A stretch of 34,587 nucleotides of DNA from contig JBCCFD010000025.1 of the NCBI GenBank assembly GCA_039029915.1, forward strand, positions 1 through 34,587, read 5' to 3'. Positions 22,938 to 30,464 of the stretch are shown piece after piece (the first letter of the stretch is position 1; each line of letters opens with the position of its first letter). Under the pieces are notes generated by a model, which worked only from the letters and a program-made list of their open reading frames with translations, was not told the DNA's origin and made no database searches. The position numbers were made by a program, and so were the translations under genes. The DNA is from QQUD01 sp039029915 (GTDB lineage: Bacteria; Chloroflexota; Anaerolineae; Promineifilales; Promineifilaceae).

Positions 22938-23939
22938 TCAAAATAAAACCCAAGATGTATCTTTTGCTGATTCATAAAGTTTTTCAAAAACGTGACTGCG
23001 GAGACTTGCTTCTTCGGCAGAAACAAGGGGGAGTTGATTTTGTCCGACGACTTGATTCAGAAATAGATCAAATGCATGCGGCTGTTTTTCAGGCAGTGTG
23101 AGCCAAGGTGATTTGCCATCTGCGCCTTCAACGTGCTTGCTCTGGAAGAGAAGCTGATTGTTCACAAAGCAGGCATACCCTTCTGTTCCGCGAATCTCCC
23201 ACTTGATGGGGTCGGCAATGTCAACCCAGCCAGCCGTGATCGTAGCAAGAATGCCGTTACTAAACTGCAGAATGCATTCGCCATACTCATCACATTTTTC
23301 CCCATATTGGGCAACGGCCGTATCAACAACGGCCGTTCCACGAACAGGTTTTTCATCAAGCCACCACAGCAAGATATCCATCACGTGAGTGCCTAAATCG
23401 CCAAATGCGCCAACGCCAGCAACAGCAGGATCGGTCATCCAGAGCCACTCTGGCGTAAACCAATCACCCAGAGACCCACTGTGACAGTTACTAAGCCGAA
23501 TGCGGGTAATTTGGCCAAAATGCCCTTGCGCTATCGCTTGTTTGGCAAAAAGCATATCGGGAAATCCACGCATAAAGTAACCCGTTTGGAAGATGACGCC
23601 GGCTTGCTTAATCGCTTCTGCCATCTTTTCTGAATCAGCCGAACCGATGCCCAGCGGTTTTTCAACAAACATATCTTTTCGGGCACGGCACGCCGCTAAA
23701 ACCAGCTCTTCATGTAAATTTGTTTCGGAGCAAATCACAACGGCCGTTATTTCATCATTTTGCCAAATGGCGTTCACGTCAGAAACGGCCGTGCTGCCTA
23801 GCTTTTCAGCATTCAATTTGGCTCGTTCAGCATCATGATCCCAAACAAGCGTCACGTCAAGATCATCACGCTCGTTGATTTTATTGACAAATCCTGGTGT
23901 ATGGATGTGAGCACATCCGACTAAGGCTAATTTTTTCAT
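22938..23939 (-). CDS. Gfo/Idh/MocA family oxidoreductase (1)
   Basis: An NAD(P)-dependent sugar or polyol dehydrogenase. The Rossmann start is KKLALVGCAHIHTPGF, which lacks the usual GxGxxG. The cofactor and catalytic lysine lies in FVEKPLGIG, and the catalytic acid-base pattern is GDLGTHVMDILLWW (D-x-G-x-H). The C-terminal (alpha/beta) domain has ITAGWVDIADPIKWEIRGTEG. The product is 333 aa from the ATG at 23939, chosen because it starts at the first Rossmann strand; there is no clear ribosome site. It leads the tight operon with the soluble kinase and rhamnosidase. The missing GxGxxG suggests altered cofactor binding. Substrate unknown. Confidence 0.9.
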   Translation of the reverse strand: MKKLALVGCAHIHTPGFVNKINERDDLDVTLVWDHDAERAKLNAEKLGSTAVSDVNAIWQNDEITAVVICSETNLHEELVLAACRARKDMFVEKPLGIGSADSEKMAEAIKQAGVIFQTGYFMRGFPDMLFAKQAIAQGHFGQITRIRLSNCHSGSLGDWFTPEWLWMTDPAVAGVGAFGDLGTHVMDILLWWLDEKPVRGTAVVDTAVAQYGEKCDEYGECILQFSNGILATITAGWVDIADPIKWEIRGTEGYACFVNNQLLFQSKHVEGADGKSPWLTLPEKQPHAFDLFLNQVVGQNQLPLVSAEEASLRSHVFEKLYESAKDTSWVLF

Positions 23940-24000
23940 AGGTTTAATAGGCGATGTTGCAATGTTGCAAAGTGGCAAGGTGCAACATTATTAGGATTAT

Positions 24001-24080
24001 TAATAACTGATGTTACGCAGTACATGCAAAATAACTGACTATCATTTTATTCAAAGCAGGAACTTCGTTTCACTTAAAGC
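24001..24080. repeat. Composite of two dispersed repeats (L then R)
   Basis: Positions 24001-24018 are identical to 5974-5991 (TAATAACTGATGTTACGC), and the match to the inverted arm at 6021-6043 extends to 24023. Positions 24042-24080 match the reverse complement of 9827-9865 at 34 of 39 positions. The R part runs into the last codons and stop of the oxidoreductase at 24074. This is the only place in the window where both are joined, so it may be a short element with L and R ends. The 134-bp spacer (23940-24073) also carries TTGC-rich iterations. Confidence 0.7.
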
Positions 24081-25132
24081 ACAATTTCTCGGTTAGCTTC
24101 TTGACTGCGATAGATTGCATCTAAAATCGTCATGACCTGCAGCGATTGTTCGGCAGGTACAGGAGATGGCGCACCTTCGGCAATCGCCTGAGCAAATTCA
24201 ACGCACTCTTGAGCATGGGGTTCTAGTTGGTCTTTGGTCAAAGTCAGTTGTCGATTGTAAATTTGCTTAGTGGCATTGTTGGTCTGATAAATTTCGCATT
24301 TAGGCCATAAGCTGCCCCCGTTTTTTCCATAAAGCCACATCTGCATATCTTCACCCGTCGTGCTGTGATGCAGTAGCCACGCTACTTCTAAAACGAGGGT
24401 AGCTCCATTGTCAAAACGGACAAAAGCGGCCGCCATCTCTTCCACATCATAGATTGAGGGGTCAATATCGGCTAAATTCCAGGTGCTAAAAGCGCCCGGT
24501 AAATGCGCCAGCTCTGTTCGCGATACGCCACTTACCGTGACCGGTTTGGGATTCCCCATCATCCAAAGCGTCAAATCGAGGATATGCACGCCGATATCGA
24601 TACAGGCACCCCCATATGCTTGCGCTTTGCTCACAAAAGCGGCCGTGTAGGGGGTAAAACTGCGGCGCAACATCCAGCTTCGAGCGTGATAGATTTCACC
24701 CAGCACGCCTTGGTCAATTTCAGCCTTGAGCGCTTTAGATTTACCTGAGAAGCGAAAATGCTGGGCTGTCATCAGCATTTTTCCGCTGGCATCTCGTGCC
24801 TCAATCATCCGCTGTACTTCTGCAGGAGTTGGGGCAAGTGGTTTTTCGCAGAGAACGTGCTTACCTGCCTTTAAAGCAGCGATTGCCAAGTCAGCATGGT
24901 AGCTATTCGGTACACAAATATCAATGATGTCAATTTCGGGATTGTTGATTAATTCGGCCGTGGAGGTGGTTAATGTGTGAATGCCGTATCGTTCACCCCA
25001 TGCGTTGACCGCATTTTCGTTAATATCACAAGCGGCTATCATTTCAGCATGAGGTGAAATATCCCACCCAGGAACGTGCGAATGAGCAATACCACCTGTG
25101 CCAATGAAGCCAACTTTTAAACTCTTTGTCAT
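24074..25132 (-). CDS. Gfo/Idh/MocA family oxidoreductase (2)
   Basis: An NAD(P)-dependent dehydrogenase of 352 aa. The Rossmann motif is VGFIGTGGIAHSHVPGW, the lysine motif is LCEKPLAPT, and the catalytic pattern is CIDIGVHILDLTLWMMG (D-x-G-x-H). The later segment FVRFDNGATLVLEVAWLLHH is typical of the substrate domain. The ATG at 25132 has AAGGAG 7 nt upstream, better than the longer frame from 25156. The final codons and TAA lie inside a dispersed repeat (24042-24080), so the natural C-terminus may have been trimmed or replaced by an insertion. It is one of five family members in this window. The substrate is probably a sugar, inositol or aminosugar derivative. Confidence 0.92.
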   Translation of the reverse strand: MTKSLKVGFIGTGGIAHSHVPGWDISPHAEMIAACDINENAVNAWGERYGIHTLTTSTAELINNPEIDIIDICVPNSYHADLAIAALKAGKHVLCEKPLAPTPAEVQRMIEARDASGKMLMTAQHFRFSGKSKALKAEIDQGVLGEIYHARSWMLRRSFTPYTAAFVSKAQAYGGACIDIGVHILDLTLWMMGNPKPVTVSGVSRTELAHLPGAFSTWNLADIDPSIYDVEEMAAAFVRFDNGATLVLEVAWLLHHSTTGEDMQMWLYGKNGGSLWPKCEIYQTNNATKQIYNRQLTLTKDQLEPHAQECVEFAQAIAEGAPSPVPAEQSLQVMTILDAIYRSQEANREIVL

Positions 25133-25170
25133 TATTTCTCCTTGAGCGTGTTGCAAAGTGCAAAGTGGTA

Positions 25171-25196
25171 AAGCGGCGCTATTAAATACGCCGCTT
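25171..25196 (-). promoter_or_regulatory. GC-rich hairpin between oxidoreductases 3 and 2
   Basis: The perfect 8-bp arms AAGCGGCG (25171-25178) and CGCCGCTT (25189-25196) flank a 10-nt AT-rich loop. It is in the 75-bp spacer after the oxidoreductase 3 stop. On the minus strand the arm is followed by TTTACC, a weak T-run, so partial termination or mRNA stabilisation are both possible. Confidence 0.5.
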
Positions 25197-25207
25197 CAAA
25201 CTCACCT

Positions 25208-26212
25208 CTAAACTGCAATTTCAACAGGGACACCGCCTTGGCTGGCAGAAGCTTTAATGGCGTCCCACAGTTTGGCCATGCGGAGGCCGATTTCGGGCGG
25301 TGACGGATTTTCGATTTCTCCAGTGCAAACGGCCATAAATTGATCCCACACGCCAAGAGAATGCGGCACGGGAACGGCCGTCCACTCATCTTCGCCGCGA
25401 TATTTAATATCTAAAAATTTACCCCAGACCCCCGTGCGAATCATTCCTTTTGACCCCACCACGCGCACTTCCGAATGGCATGAAGGAAACGCTTCACCAC
25501 ACGCATTGAGCGTGACGAGCGGCCCAGATTGTAAACGGCCGATAACAACCCCATTAATATCAACCGGTCGACCGCGATTATCAAGAAAGGCAGAAACTTC
25601 TACAAAAGGTTCGCCCGCTAAATCGCTCACTGTGTTGAGCAAATGGGCACCGGTGTCAAACATAAAGCCCCCACCGGATAGCTCAGGGTTTTGTCGCCAA
25701 GTTCCCTCATGAGGGCCTAGCCATTTTTGCCAAACCTGGCCGTTGATCGTACGAATGTCACCGATAATGTCTGATCGCAGCAGTTTATCAGCCGTCCTCA
25801 CCTGCATGGAAAGGCTGCCTTGGAACGCAACCACCAGATGTTGCCCCGTGCGATCTCGGGTTTCAATGAGGCTAACTGCCTCATCGGCCGTCATCACCAT
25901 TGGTTTTTCAAGCAAAACATTAATGCCCGCTTCTAGGCAGGCTTTGGCCTGATCGTGATGGAATTTATGCGGCGTGATAATGAAAGCCGTGTCAAGCTCT
26001 GCGCCATACTCAACCAATAACTTATCTAAGTCTTTCACATTTGGTGGTACTGGCCGAGCGTTTTCTTCAAATACCTTGACTGTTTCAGCATACATCGCAT
26101 CCGAAGGATCGCTAACGGCCGTAAAATTCGTCTCGGGAAAATGTTGCAGAATGGTTCGCAAATGATGCCGCGCCATTCCACCTACACCAATCATAAGTGC
26201 ATTGTTTTTCAT
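25208..26212 (-). CDS. Gfo/Idh/MocA family oxidoreductase (3)
   Basis: An NAD(P)-dependent dehydrogenase of 334 aa. The Rossmann start is ALMIGVGGMARHHLRTIL, the lysine motif is LLEKPMVMTADEA, and the catalytic pattern is MFDTGAHLLNTVSDLAG (D-x-G-x-H). The segment NGQVWQKWLGPHEGTWRQNP differs from the other four paralogues. The start is ATG at 26212, with no strong ribosome site. It follows a ThuA-like gene by 14 nt, and a GC-rich hairpin follows it. ThuA and Gfo/Idh/MocA genes together (compare ThuA and ThuB of rhizobial trehalose use) suggest disaccharide oxidation to a 3-keto form; this is inference. Confidence 0.92.
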   Translation of the reverse strand: MKNNALMIGVGGMARHHLRTILQHFPETNFTAVSDPSDAMYAETVKVFEENARPVPPNVKDLDKLLVEYGAELDTAFIITPHKFHHDQAKACLEAGINVLLEKPMVMTADEAVSLIETRDRTGQHLVVAFQGSLSMQVRTADKLLRSDIIGDIRTINGQVWQKWLGPHEGTWRQNPELSGGGFMFDTGAHLLNTVSDLAGEPFVEVSAFLDNRGRPVDINGVVIGRLQSGPLVTLNACGEAFPSCHSEVRVVGSKGMIRTGVWGKFLDIKYRGEDEWTAVPVPHSLGVWDQFMAVCTGEIENPSPPEIGLRMAKLWDAIKASASQGGVPVEIAV

Positions 26213-26226
26213 AGGGGGTTCGACCT

Positions 26227-26880
26227 CTAGCTAAGTGCATGTGCAGCCCAAAGCAACCCTCTACGGGTTATTTCTTTTGCTTCGGGAATGTCAAAGTCAG
26301 CAGCAACGTGACCGAGAGAGGTATAAAATATACGGCCGTTGCCCCAGCGCCGTTTCCACACATAAGGAATTTCCACCCCATCAATCCAATCGTGATATTC
26401 ACCGCTAAACGTTGTGGTGGCGAGTACCTCGTTAGAAGGATCAATATGCATGTAATATTGTTCAGAGTGCATTTTGAAATCGCTCAAACCGGCCACAATC
26501 GGATCGTCATGCTGGGTAATATTGACTTCATAATCAATGATATTCCCCGGATGAGCCACCCATTGCCCGCCAACCATAAATTGATAGTTCACATTATTAC
26601 GAAACGCATCCGACATGCCGCCGTGCCAGCCCGCAAATCCCACACCGCTGTGGATTGCATCCATCAACCCCTGTTCTTGTTCGCTGGTGATACTGCTCAT
26701 TGTGTAAACTTGCGTCACGACATCATACGCTTTCATGCGTGGGGCATTTAAGTAAACATCTAATGAGGTTTCGATATCAACTTGAAACCCTTCTTTTTCT
26801 AACAAAGGTGCAAAGATTTGAACGCACTGTTCTGGTTCATGTCCATCCCAGCCTCCCCAAACCATGAGTGCTTTTTTCAT
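26227..26880 (-). CDS. ThuA-like domain protein (1)
   Basis: A protein of 217 aa with a class I glutamine-amidotransferase-like fold, of the kind named for trehalose utilisation protein ThuA. It starts MKKALMVWGGWDGHEPEQ and contains the family segments GFAGWHGGMSDAFRNN, YQFMVGGQWVAHPGN, HSEQYYMHIDPSNEV and VWKRRWGNGRIFYTSLGHV. GWHGG is the ThuA-family loop where amidotransferases carry a nucleophilic cysteine. ThuA proteins work with Gfo/Idh/MocA dehydrogenases in sugar breakdown, and one follows here after 14 nt. The exact reaction is unknown. It is distant from the second ThuA-like gene at 27406. Confidence 0.9.
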   Translation of the reverse strand: MKKALMVWGGWDGHEPEQCVQIFAPLLEKEGFQVDIETSLDVYLNAPRMKAYDVVTQVYTMSSITSEQEQGLMDAIHSGVGFAGWHGGMSDAFRNNVNYQFMVGGQWVAHPGNIIDYEVNITQHDDPIVAGLSDFKMHSEQYYMHIDPSNEVLATTTFSGEYHDWIDGVEIPYVWKRRWGNGRIFYTSLGHVAADFDIPEAKEITRRGLLWAAHALS

Positions 26881-26934
26881 GATGACTCCGTAATCAATAA
26901 ATTTATTAGTTTCGCAATTCTGTTGGTTTATACC

Positions 26935-27345
26935 TTAGTAAAAACTACCCAGCTGATTGCGAATTGAAATGTTGTACAGCCAAATCAGAATAATGATGAG
27001 AACGGCCGTTATTAAAGAATTTCGAACAATCCACCCACTCGTCACCACAAAATCTGGAATGCCAAGATTGAAGAAGTAGTTGTAGGTTACCGTGAAAGGG
27101 ATCATTAAAACGCTGGTAATCCAAAAACCCCACACGGCCAAGCGCCGTCGCCCCAGCGTTAAAAAACACCACACGAACATCGACAATAAAATGGCTATGC
27201 GAATAGAAAGCAACCAAGCCGGTATGCCGCTATCTCTCTGAACCGTAAAGGCAAAGATGGCGCTAACGCTGGAATAAAAGAAGATAAACAGCAAGAACCA
27301 CAAAAAGTAGAGGCCAAAGCCAGAAAATGGGGGTGGGTTATTCAT
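26935..27345 (-). CDS. Small four-helix membrane protein, unknown
   Basis: A 136-aa hydrophobic protein with about four membrane segments: LYFLWFLLFIFFYSSVSAIF, WLLSIRIAILLSMFVWCFL, AVWGFWITSVLMIPFTVTY and NSLITAVLIIILIWLY. No family is recognised. It sits between two ThuA-like genes on the same strand, with short spacers of about 55-60 bp, and a perfect inverted repeat lies upstream. It may be a membrane accessory of the sugar cluster, or may simply reside there. The ATG at 27345 is the only good start. Confidence 0.7.
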   Translation of the reverse strand: MNNPPPFSGFGLYFLWFLLFIFFYSSVSAIFAFTVQRDSGIPAWLLSIRIAILLSMFVWCFLTLGRRRLAVWGFWITSVLMIPFTVTYNYFFNLGIPDFVVTSGWIVRNSLITAVLIIILIWLYNISIRNQLGSFY

Positions 27346-27363
27346 GATTTCAATTTAAATCCC

Positions 27364-27394
27364 GACATCGTGAATCTTAGAAACTCACGATGTC
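27364..27394 (-). promoter_or_regulatory. Perfect 10-bp inverted repeat between ThuA-2 and the membrane protein
   Basis: GACATCGTGA (27364-27373) and TCACGATGTC (27385-27394) with an 11-nt loop. On the minus strand the stem is 11 nt after the ThuA-2 stop and about 18 nt before the next ATG. It is not followed by a T-run. A hairpin terminator without U-tract, an mRNA-stabilising stem, or a protein-binding site are all possible. Confidence 0.55.
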
Positions 27395-27405
27395 TATCAA
27401 GATAA

Positions 27406-28149
27406 CTACTCTTTTACGCTAATTGTCTCCAGTGGTTCTTTGATGTTTGGAGCAGAATTAATCCCTTTAACTTGGGTGTTACCACGGAAACGTACGTACT
27501 GCGTCCCTTTGAACACAATATTCAAAATTTCAGGATTGTAAAAATGGGCGTAGGTCTCATGGCCAGGACGGAAATAGAAAATTTTGCCACGCCCGCGCGA
27601 CCAAGTTGCCCCGCTGCGGAACACATCTCCACCCTCAAACCAGCTTACAAAAATCAGCTCATCTGGATCGGGGATATCAAAGTATTCTCCGTACATCTCA
27701 GCTTTCTCAAGCTCAATATAGGCCCCAATCCCCTCGGTAATCGGATGGCTCGGATTCACCACCCACAGCCGCTCTCGCTCATCAGCTTCGCGCCAGGTCA
27801 GGCTACAGCTTGTGCCCATCATGCGGCGGAAGATTTTGGAGTGATGGCCTGAGTGTAAAACAACCAGTCCCATTCCTTCCAAAATTCGCTTTTGAAGCTT
27901 ATCAACAACGGTATCGTCAACTTTACCGTGGGCTAAATGCCCCCACCAAATCAAAACATCCGTATCAGCAATCACGTCATCCGTCAGCCCATGCTCAGGC
28001 ATTTCAAGCGTAACGGTTCGCACCGTGCCAACACCATGCTGTGTTTCCATATAGCTGGCAATCGCTCCATGAATCCCGTCTGGATAAATTGAGCCAACCT
28101 TTGGATCTTTTTTCTCGTGAATAAATTCGTTATAGATGGTTATATTCAT
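27406..28149 (-). CDS. ThuA-like domain protein (2)
   Basis: A 247-aa ThuA-family protein, longer than the usual core, starting MNITIYNEFIHEKKDPKVG. It contains LIWWGHLAHGKVDD, GMGLVVLHSGHHSKIFRRMMG, WREADERERLWVVNPSHPI and RSGATWSRGRGKIFYFRPGH. This branch is usually annotated trehalose utilisation protein and occurs beside Gfo/Idh/MocA dehydrogenases and TIM-barrel isomerases, as here. The nucleophile position is histidine-rich (HSGHH) rather than cysteine, so it is not an amidotransferase. The start is ATG at 28149. A LacI-type operator-like sequence lies about 70 bp upstream. Confidence 0.9.
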   Translation of the reverse strand: MNITIYNEFIHEKKDPKVGSIYPDGIHGAIASYMETQHGVGTVRTVTLEMPEHGLTDDVIADTDVLIWWGHLAHGKVDDTVVDKLQKRILEGMGLVVLHSGHHSKIFRRMMGTSCSLTWREADERERLWVVNPSHPITEGIGAYIELEKAEMYGEYFDIPDPDELIFVSWFEGGDVFRSGATWSRGRGKIFYFRPGHETYAHFYNPEILNIVFKGTQYVRFRGNTQVKGINSAPNIKEPLETISVKE

Positions 28150-28220
28150 GGGTTCTCCATTTGTGTAAAAGTAAAGAGGCCTGAGTATAGAAGGGCATAT
28201 TTGATTAGCAGGTAATTATC

Positions 28221-28234
28221 TGAAAACGATTATC
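28221..28234. promoter_or_regulatory. Weak LacI/CRE-like operator candidate
   Basis: TGAAAACGATTATC agrees with the general LacI-family half-site pattern TGAAAnCGnTTnCA at most positions but lacks the last CA. It lies in the 139-bp spacer upstream of ThuA-2, which otherwise shows nothing definite. The match is imperfect and single. Confidence 0.2.
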
Positions 28235-28288
28235 CTTGCAGCTCTGAAAGCAAGTCCAATGCCTCACTCTAACGCCAAGCTCTATCTT

Positions 28289-29389
28289 CTAGCCAACCTC
28301 ACCGTATGCCAATCCTTGAGGCATCGGCGACGGCCGTTTACAGCTGCTTTCAATCGTGATGTGCTGCTGCTGTTCAGCCGCGTCGTGGAAAGCGTGCATC
28401 AAATCAAGAACATGATAGGCTAATTCGCCATTGGCGCGGTGAGAACGGCCGTTTTTAATGGCTGCCGCCATATCAGCTAGCCCCAAACCACGGGAGTTTT
28501 CATCATAAATATGCGTGTGCTCAACCTCAGCCCAATCTTCACCCGGTTTTTTAAGCATCACCGAGCCACCAAAGATGTTTGGATCGGGCACGCTAATCGA
28601 GCCAGCCGTGCCGTGAATTTCAATACGCGGCACATTAGCCCCTGCCGCATCAAAACTCGTAATAATGGTCCCAATCGCACCACTCTCAAATTCCAACAGC
28701 CCAGTCACATGGGTTGGCACTTCAACATCAATAATCTGGCCAGCCAGCGGTTGGCTCGTAATCGTGCGCTGTTTGCGACCCGTCGTTACCATCCCCGTCA
28801 CTTGCTTAACTGGCCCCAGCATAAAAATTAAATCAGTCAGGTAATATGGGCCCATATCAAACATGGGACCGCCACCTGATTTAAAGTAGAATTCAGGATT
28901 GGGATGCCACATCTCCATGCCCCAGCCCATCATAAACGCCGATGCGGCAACAGGGGTACCAATTGCCCCATCATCAATAAGCTTCCGCGCTGTTTGATGC
29001 CCAGCACCCAAGAAGGTATCAGGTGCACAGCCCACCAGCACGTTATTTTCAGCCGCTTTTTGTAGAACGGCCTTGCCTTCATCTCGGGTCAAGGTTAATG
29101 GCTTTTCACTGTAAACGGACTTACCCGCTGAAACGGCCGCCAAAGCCACCTGAGCATGCGCATTTGGGTTCGTAATGTTTAAAATTAAATCAATTTCGTC
29201 GCTGGCTAGCATCTCTTCAACAGTCATTGTTTGAGGGATGTCATACTCATCAGCTCGCGCCTTAGCCGCGTCCATCCGTAAATCAGCCACAGCCACGACA
29301 TCGATATCTTTTAGCCATTTTGAGTTTTTCAAATAAATTCCACTGATATTGCCAACGCCGATGACGCCGACTTTTAAGGGATTTGTCAT
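28289..29389 (-). CDS. Gfo/Idh/MocA family oxidoreductase (4)
   Basis: A 366-aa NAD(P)-dependent dehydrogenase. The Rossmann motif is VGVIGVGNISGIYLKNSKWL, and the lysine motif is YSEKPLTLT. The catalytic pattern is MFDMGPYYLTDLIFMLGP, so the usual histidine is replaced by tyrosine (D-x-G-x-Y), as in GFOR and dihydrodiol-dehydrogenase-like members. The segment KQVTGMVTTGRKQRTITSQP is characteristic of a branch found in plant-sugar clusters. AAGGAT lies 6 nt before the ATG at 29389, within an A/C-rich leader. The gene lies next to a TIM-barrel isomerase and ThuA-2, matching a common three-gene association. Confidence 0.92.
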   Translation of the reverse strand: MTNPLKVGVIGVGNISGIYLKNSKWLKDIDVVAVADLRMDAAKARADEYDIPQTMTVEEMLASDEIDLILNITNPNAHAQVALAAVSAGKSVYSEKPLTLTRDEGKAVLQKAAENNVLVGCAPDTFLGAGHQTARKLIDDGAIGTPVAASAFMMGWGMEMWHPNPEFYFKSGGGPMFDMGPYYLTDLIFMLGPVKQVTGMVTTGRKQRTITSQPLAGQIIDVEVPTHVTGLLEFESGAIGTIITSFDAAGANVPRIEIHGTAGSISVPDPNIFGGSVMLKKPGEDWAEVEHTHIYDENSRGLGLADMAAAIKNGRSHRANGELAYHVLDLMHAFHDAAEQQQHITIESSCKRPSPMPQGLAYGEVG

Positions 29390-29400
29390 TGGGTATCCTT

Positions 29401-29440
29401 GGTGATTGGTAATTAGAGTTATTGGTTCTTGGTTATTGAG
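29401..29440 (-). repeat. A/C-rich iterated leader before oxidoreductase 4
   Basis: The minus strand reads CAATAACCAAGAACCAATAA followed by CTCTAATTACCAATCACC before AAGGAT and the ATG at 29389. The word AATAACCAA is shared with the leaders at 1401-1430 and 4671-4695. Confidence 0.5.
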
Positions 29441-29556
29441 CTAATGCTAAAGTTAAAGGGAAGCGTTTGGGTGGGTTGCTGTATGGCAAAGTTGCAGGTG
29501 GCAAGTGTCATGTTACCTTGTCACGCACACACTGGCACACGCCATCACTCACACGG

Positions 29557-30321
29557 CTAGGCATTCCCTCGCGCCAGCCCTTGCCCAATCAGGTAATCAT
29601 AGCTTTCATTAACGGCCGTCATCATATTCGTGCCGCAGCGATCCAATTCAACAACAAGCCATTCAGCATGTTGACCGGCCGGGATCACCTTATGAAAGTC
29701 CATAACGCCCTGTCCAACGGCAAGCATATCATCAGCTTGATTGGTAGAGCCGTCTTTAATATGCAAAAGCGATACTTTTTTGCCTAGCTTATTGATTTCA
29801 GCAACGGGGTCTTGCCCTGATGAAGCCACCCAGTAGGTATCAATTTCAAAGAAAATATCGTCATCAAGGGTTTCAAGAAGGATGTCGTAGGCAATACGGC
29901 CGTTGACCAGCGCATATTCCCACCAGTGGTTGTGTAAACCAAAGGCCAGACCATTCGCTTTACACACCGCATTCGCTTCATTAAACACCTTAGCACGATC
30001 ACGAATATCAGCTTCCGTGCTAAAGAGATCGCGGCCCGTTCCAGCACAAATCAAACTGCTTGAGCCTGCCGCTTTGGCTGTCTCAATAATTTCACTTTGG
30101 TTTTCACCAAGGGGCAGCGGAGAGTGGGCACCAACTACCTGCAGCCCAAGCCTATCGAACTCAGCTTTGGCCTTTTCAACAGACCCAGCGTAACCAAAAC
30201 CGGCCGTTTCCACACCAACGTAACCCTTCTCAGCAATCTTTTCTAACGTCCCTTTCCAATCCTGCGCTAATGCCTCACGGACAGTATACAGTTGAATGGC
30301 AACGGGCTTTGCATCACTCAT
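29557..30321 (-). CDS. Sugar phosphate isomerase/epimerase family TIM-barrel protein
   Basis: A 254-aa xylose-isomerase-like (AP endonuclease 2 superfamily) barrel. It begins AKPVAIQLYTVREAL, with GYVGVETAGFGY, AFGLHNHWWEY, FFEIDTYWVASSG, VSLLHIKDG and EWLVVELDRCGT. The acidic and histidine residues of FFEIDTYW, LLHIKDG and VVELDRCG are the expected metal ligands. Members of this family include isomerases and, more recently described, enzymes that cleave 3-keto-glycosides. The position next to Gfo/Idh/MocA and ThuA genes suits either job. GGAG lies about 7 nt before the ATG at 30321. The C-terminus ends close to the spacer at 29390-29556. Confidence 0.9.
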   Translation of the reverse strand: MSDAKPVAIQLYTVREALAQDWKGTLEKIAEKGYVGVETAGFGYAGSVEKAKAEFDRLGLQVVGAHSPLPLGENQSEIIETAKAAGSSSLICAGTGRDLFSTEADIRDRAKVFNEANAVCKANGLAFGLHNHWWEYALVNGRIAYDILLETLDDDIFFEIDTYWVASSGQDPVAEINKLGKKVSLLHIKDGSTNQADDMLAVGQGVMDFHKVIPAGQHAEWLVVELDRCGTNMMTAVNESYDYLIGQGLARGNA

Positions 30322-30334
30322 ATATATTTACTCC

Positions 30335-30424
30335 ATTATTGGTATATTCGTTTATTTATTAAATTGGTGTATTAGTATATTGGTTTATTGGGTTGGGGCT
30401 AGCGTAAAAAACAAACCAATATAC
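30335..30424. repeat. Iterated TTGGTATATT units and 12-bp perfect inverted repeat
   Basis: The units ATTGGTATATTCGTTTATT, ATTGGTGTATTAG and GTATATTGGTTTATTGG follow one another (30338-30391). GTATATTGGTTT (30375-30386) is perfectly inverted to AAACCAATATAC (30413-30424) with a 26-nt loop. The block fills most of the 143-bp spacer between the aldo/keto reductase and the isomerase gene. Confidence 0.6.
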
Positions 30425-30464
30425 CAATGGTTTCTTAACATATTTTCTAGATTGAAATTTAGGC

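Noticed and set aside
24427..24434. GCGGCCGC (NotI) and GCGGCCGT sites as part of the palindrome family
   Set aside because: They share the CGGCCG core but not the A/T flanks. I treated them as near variants and did not count them.
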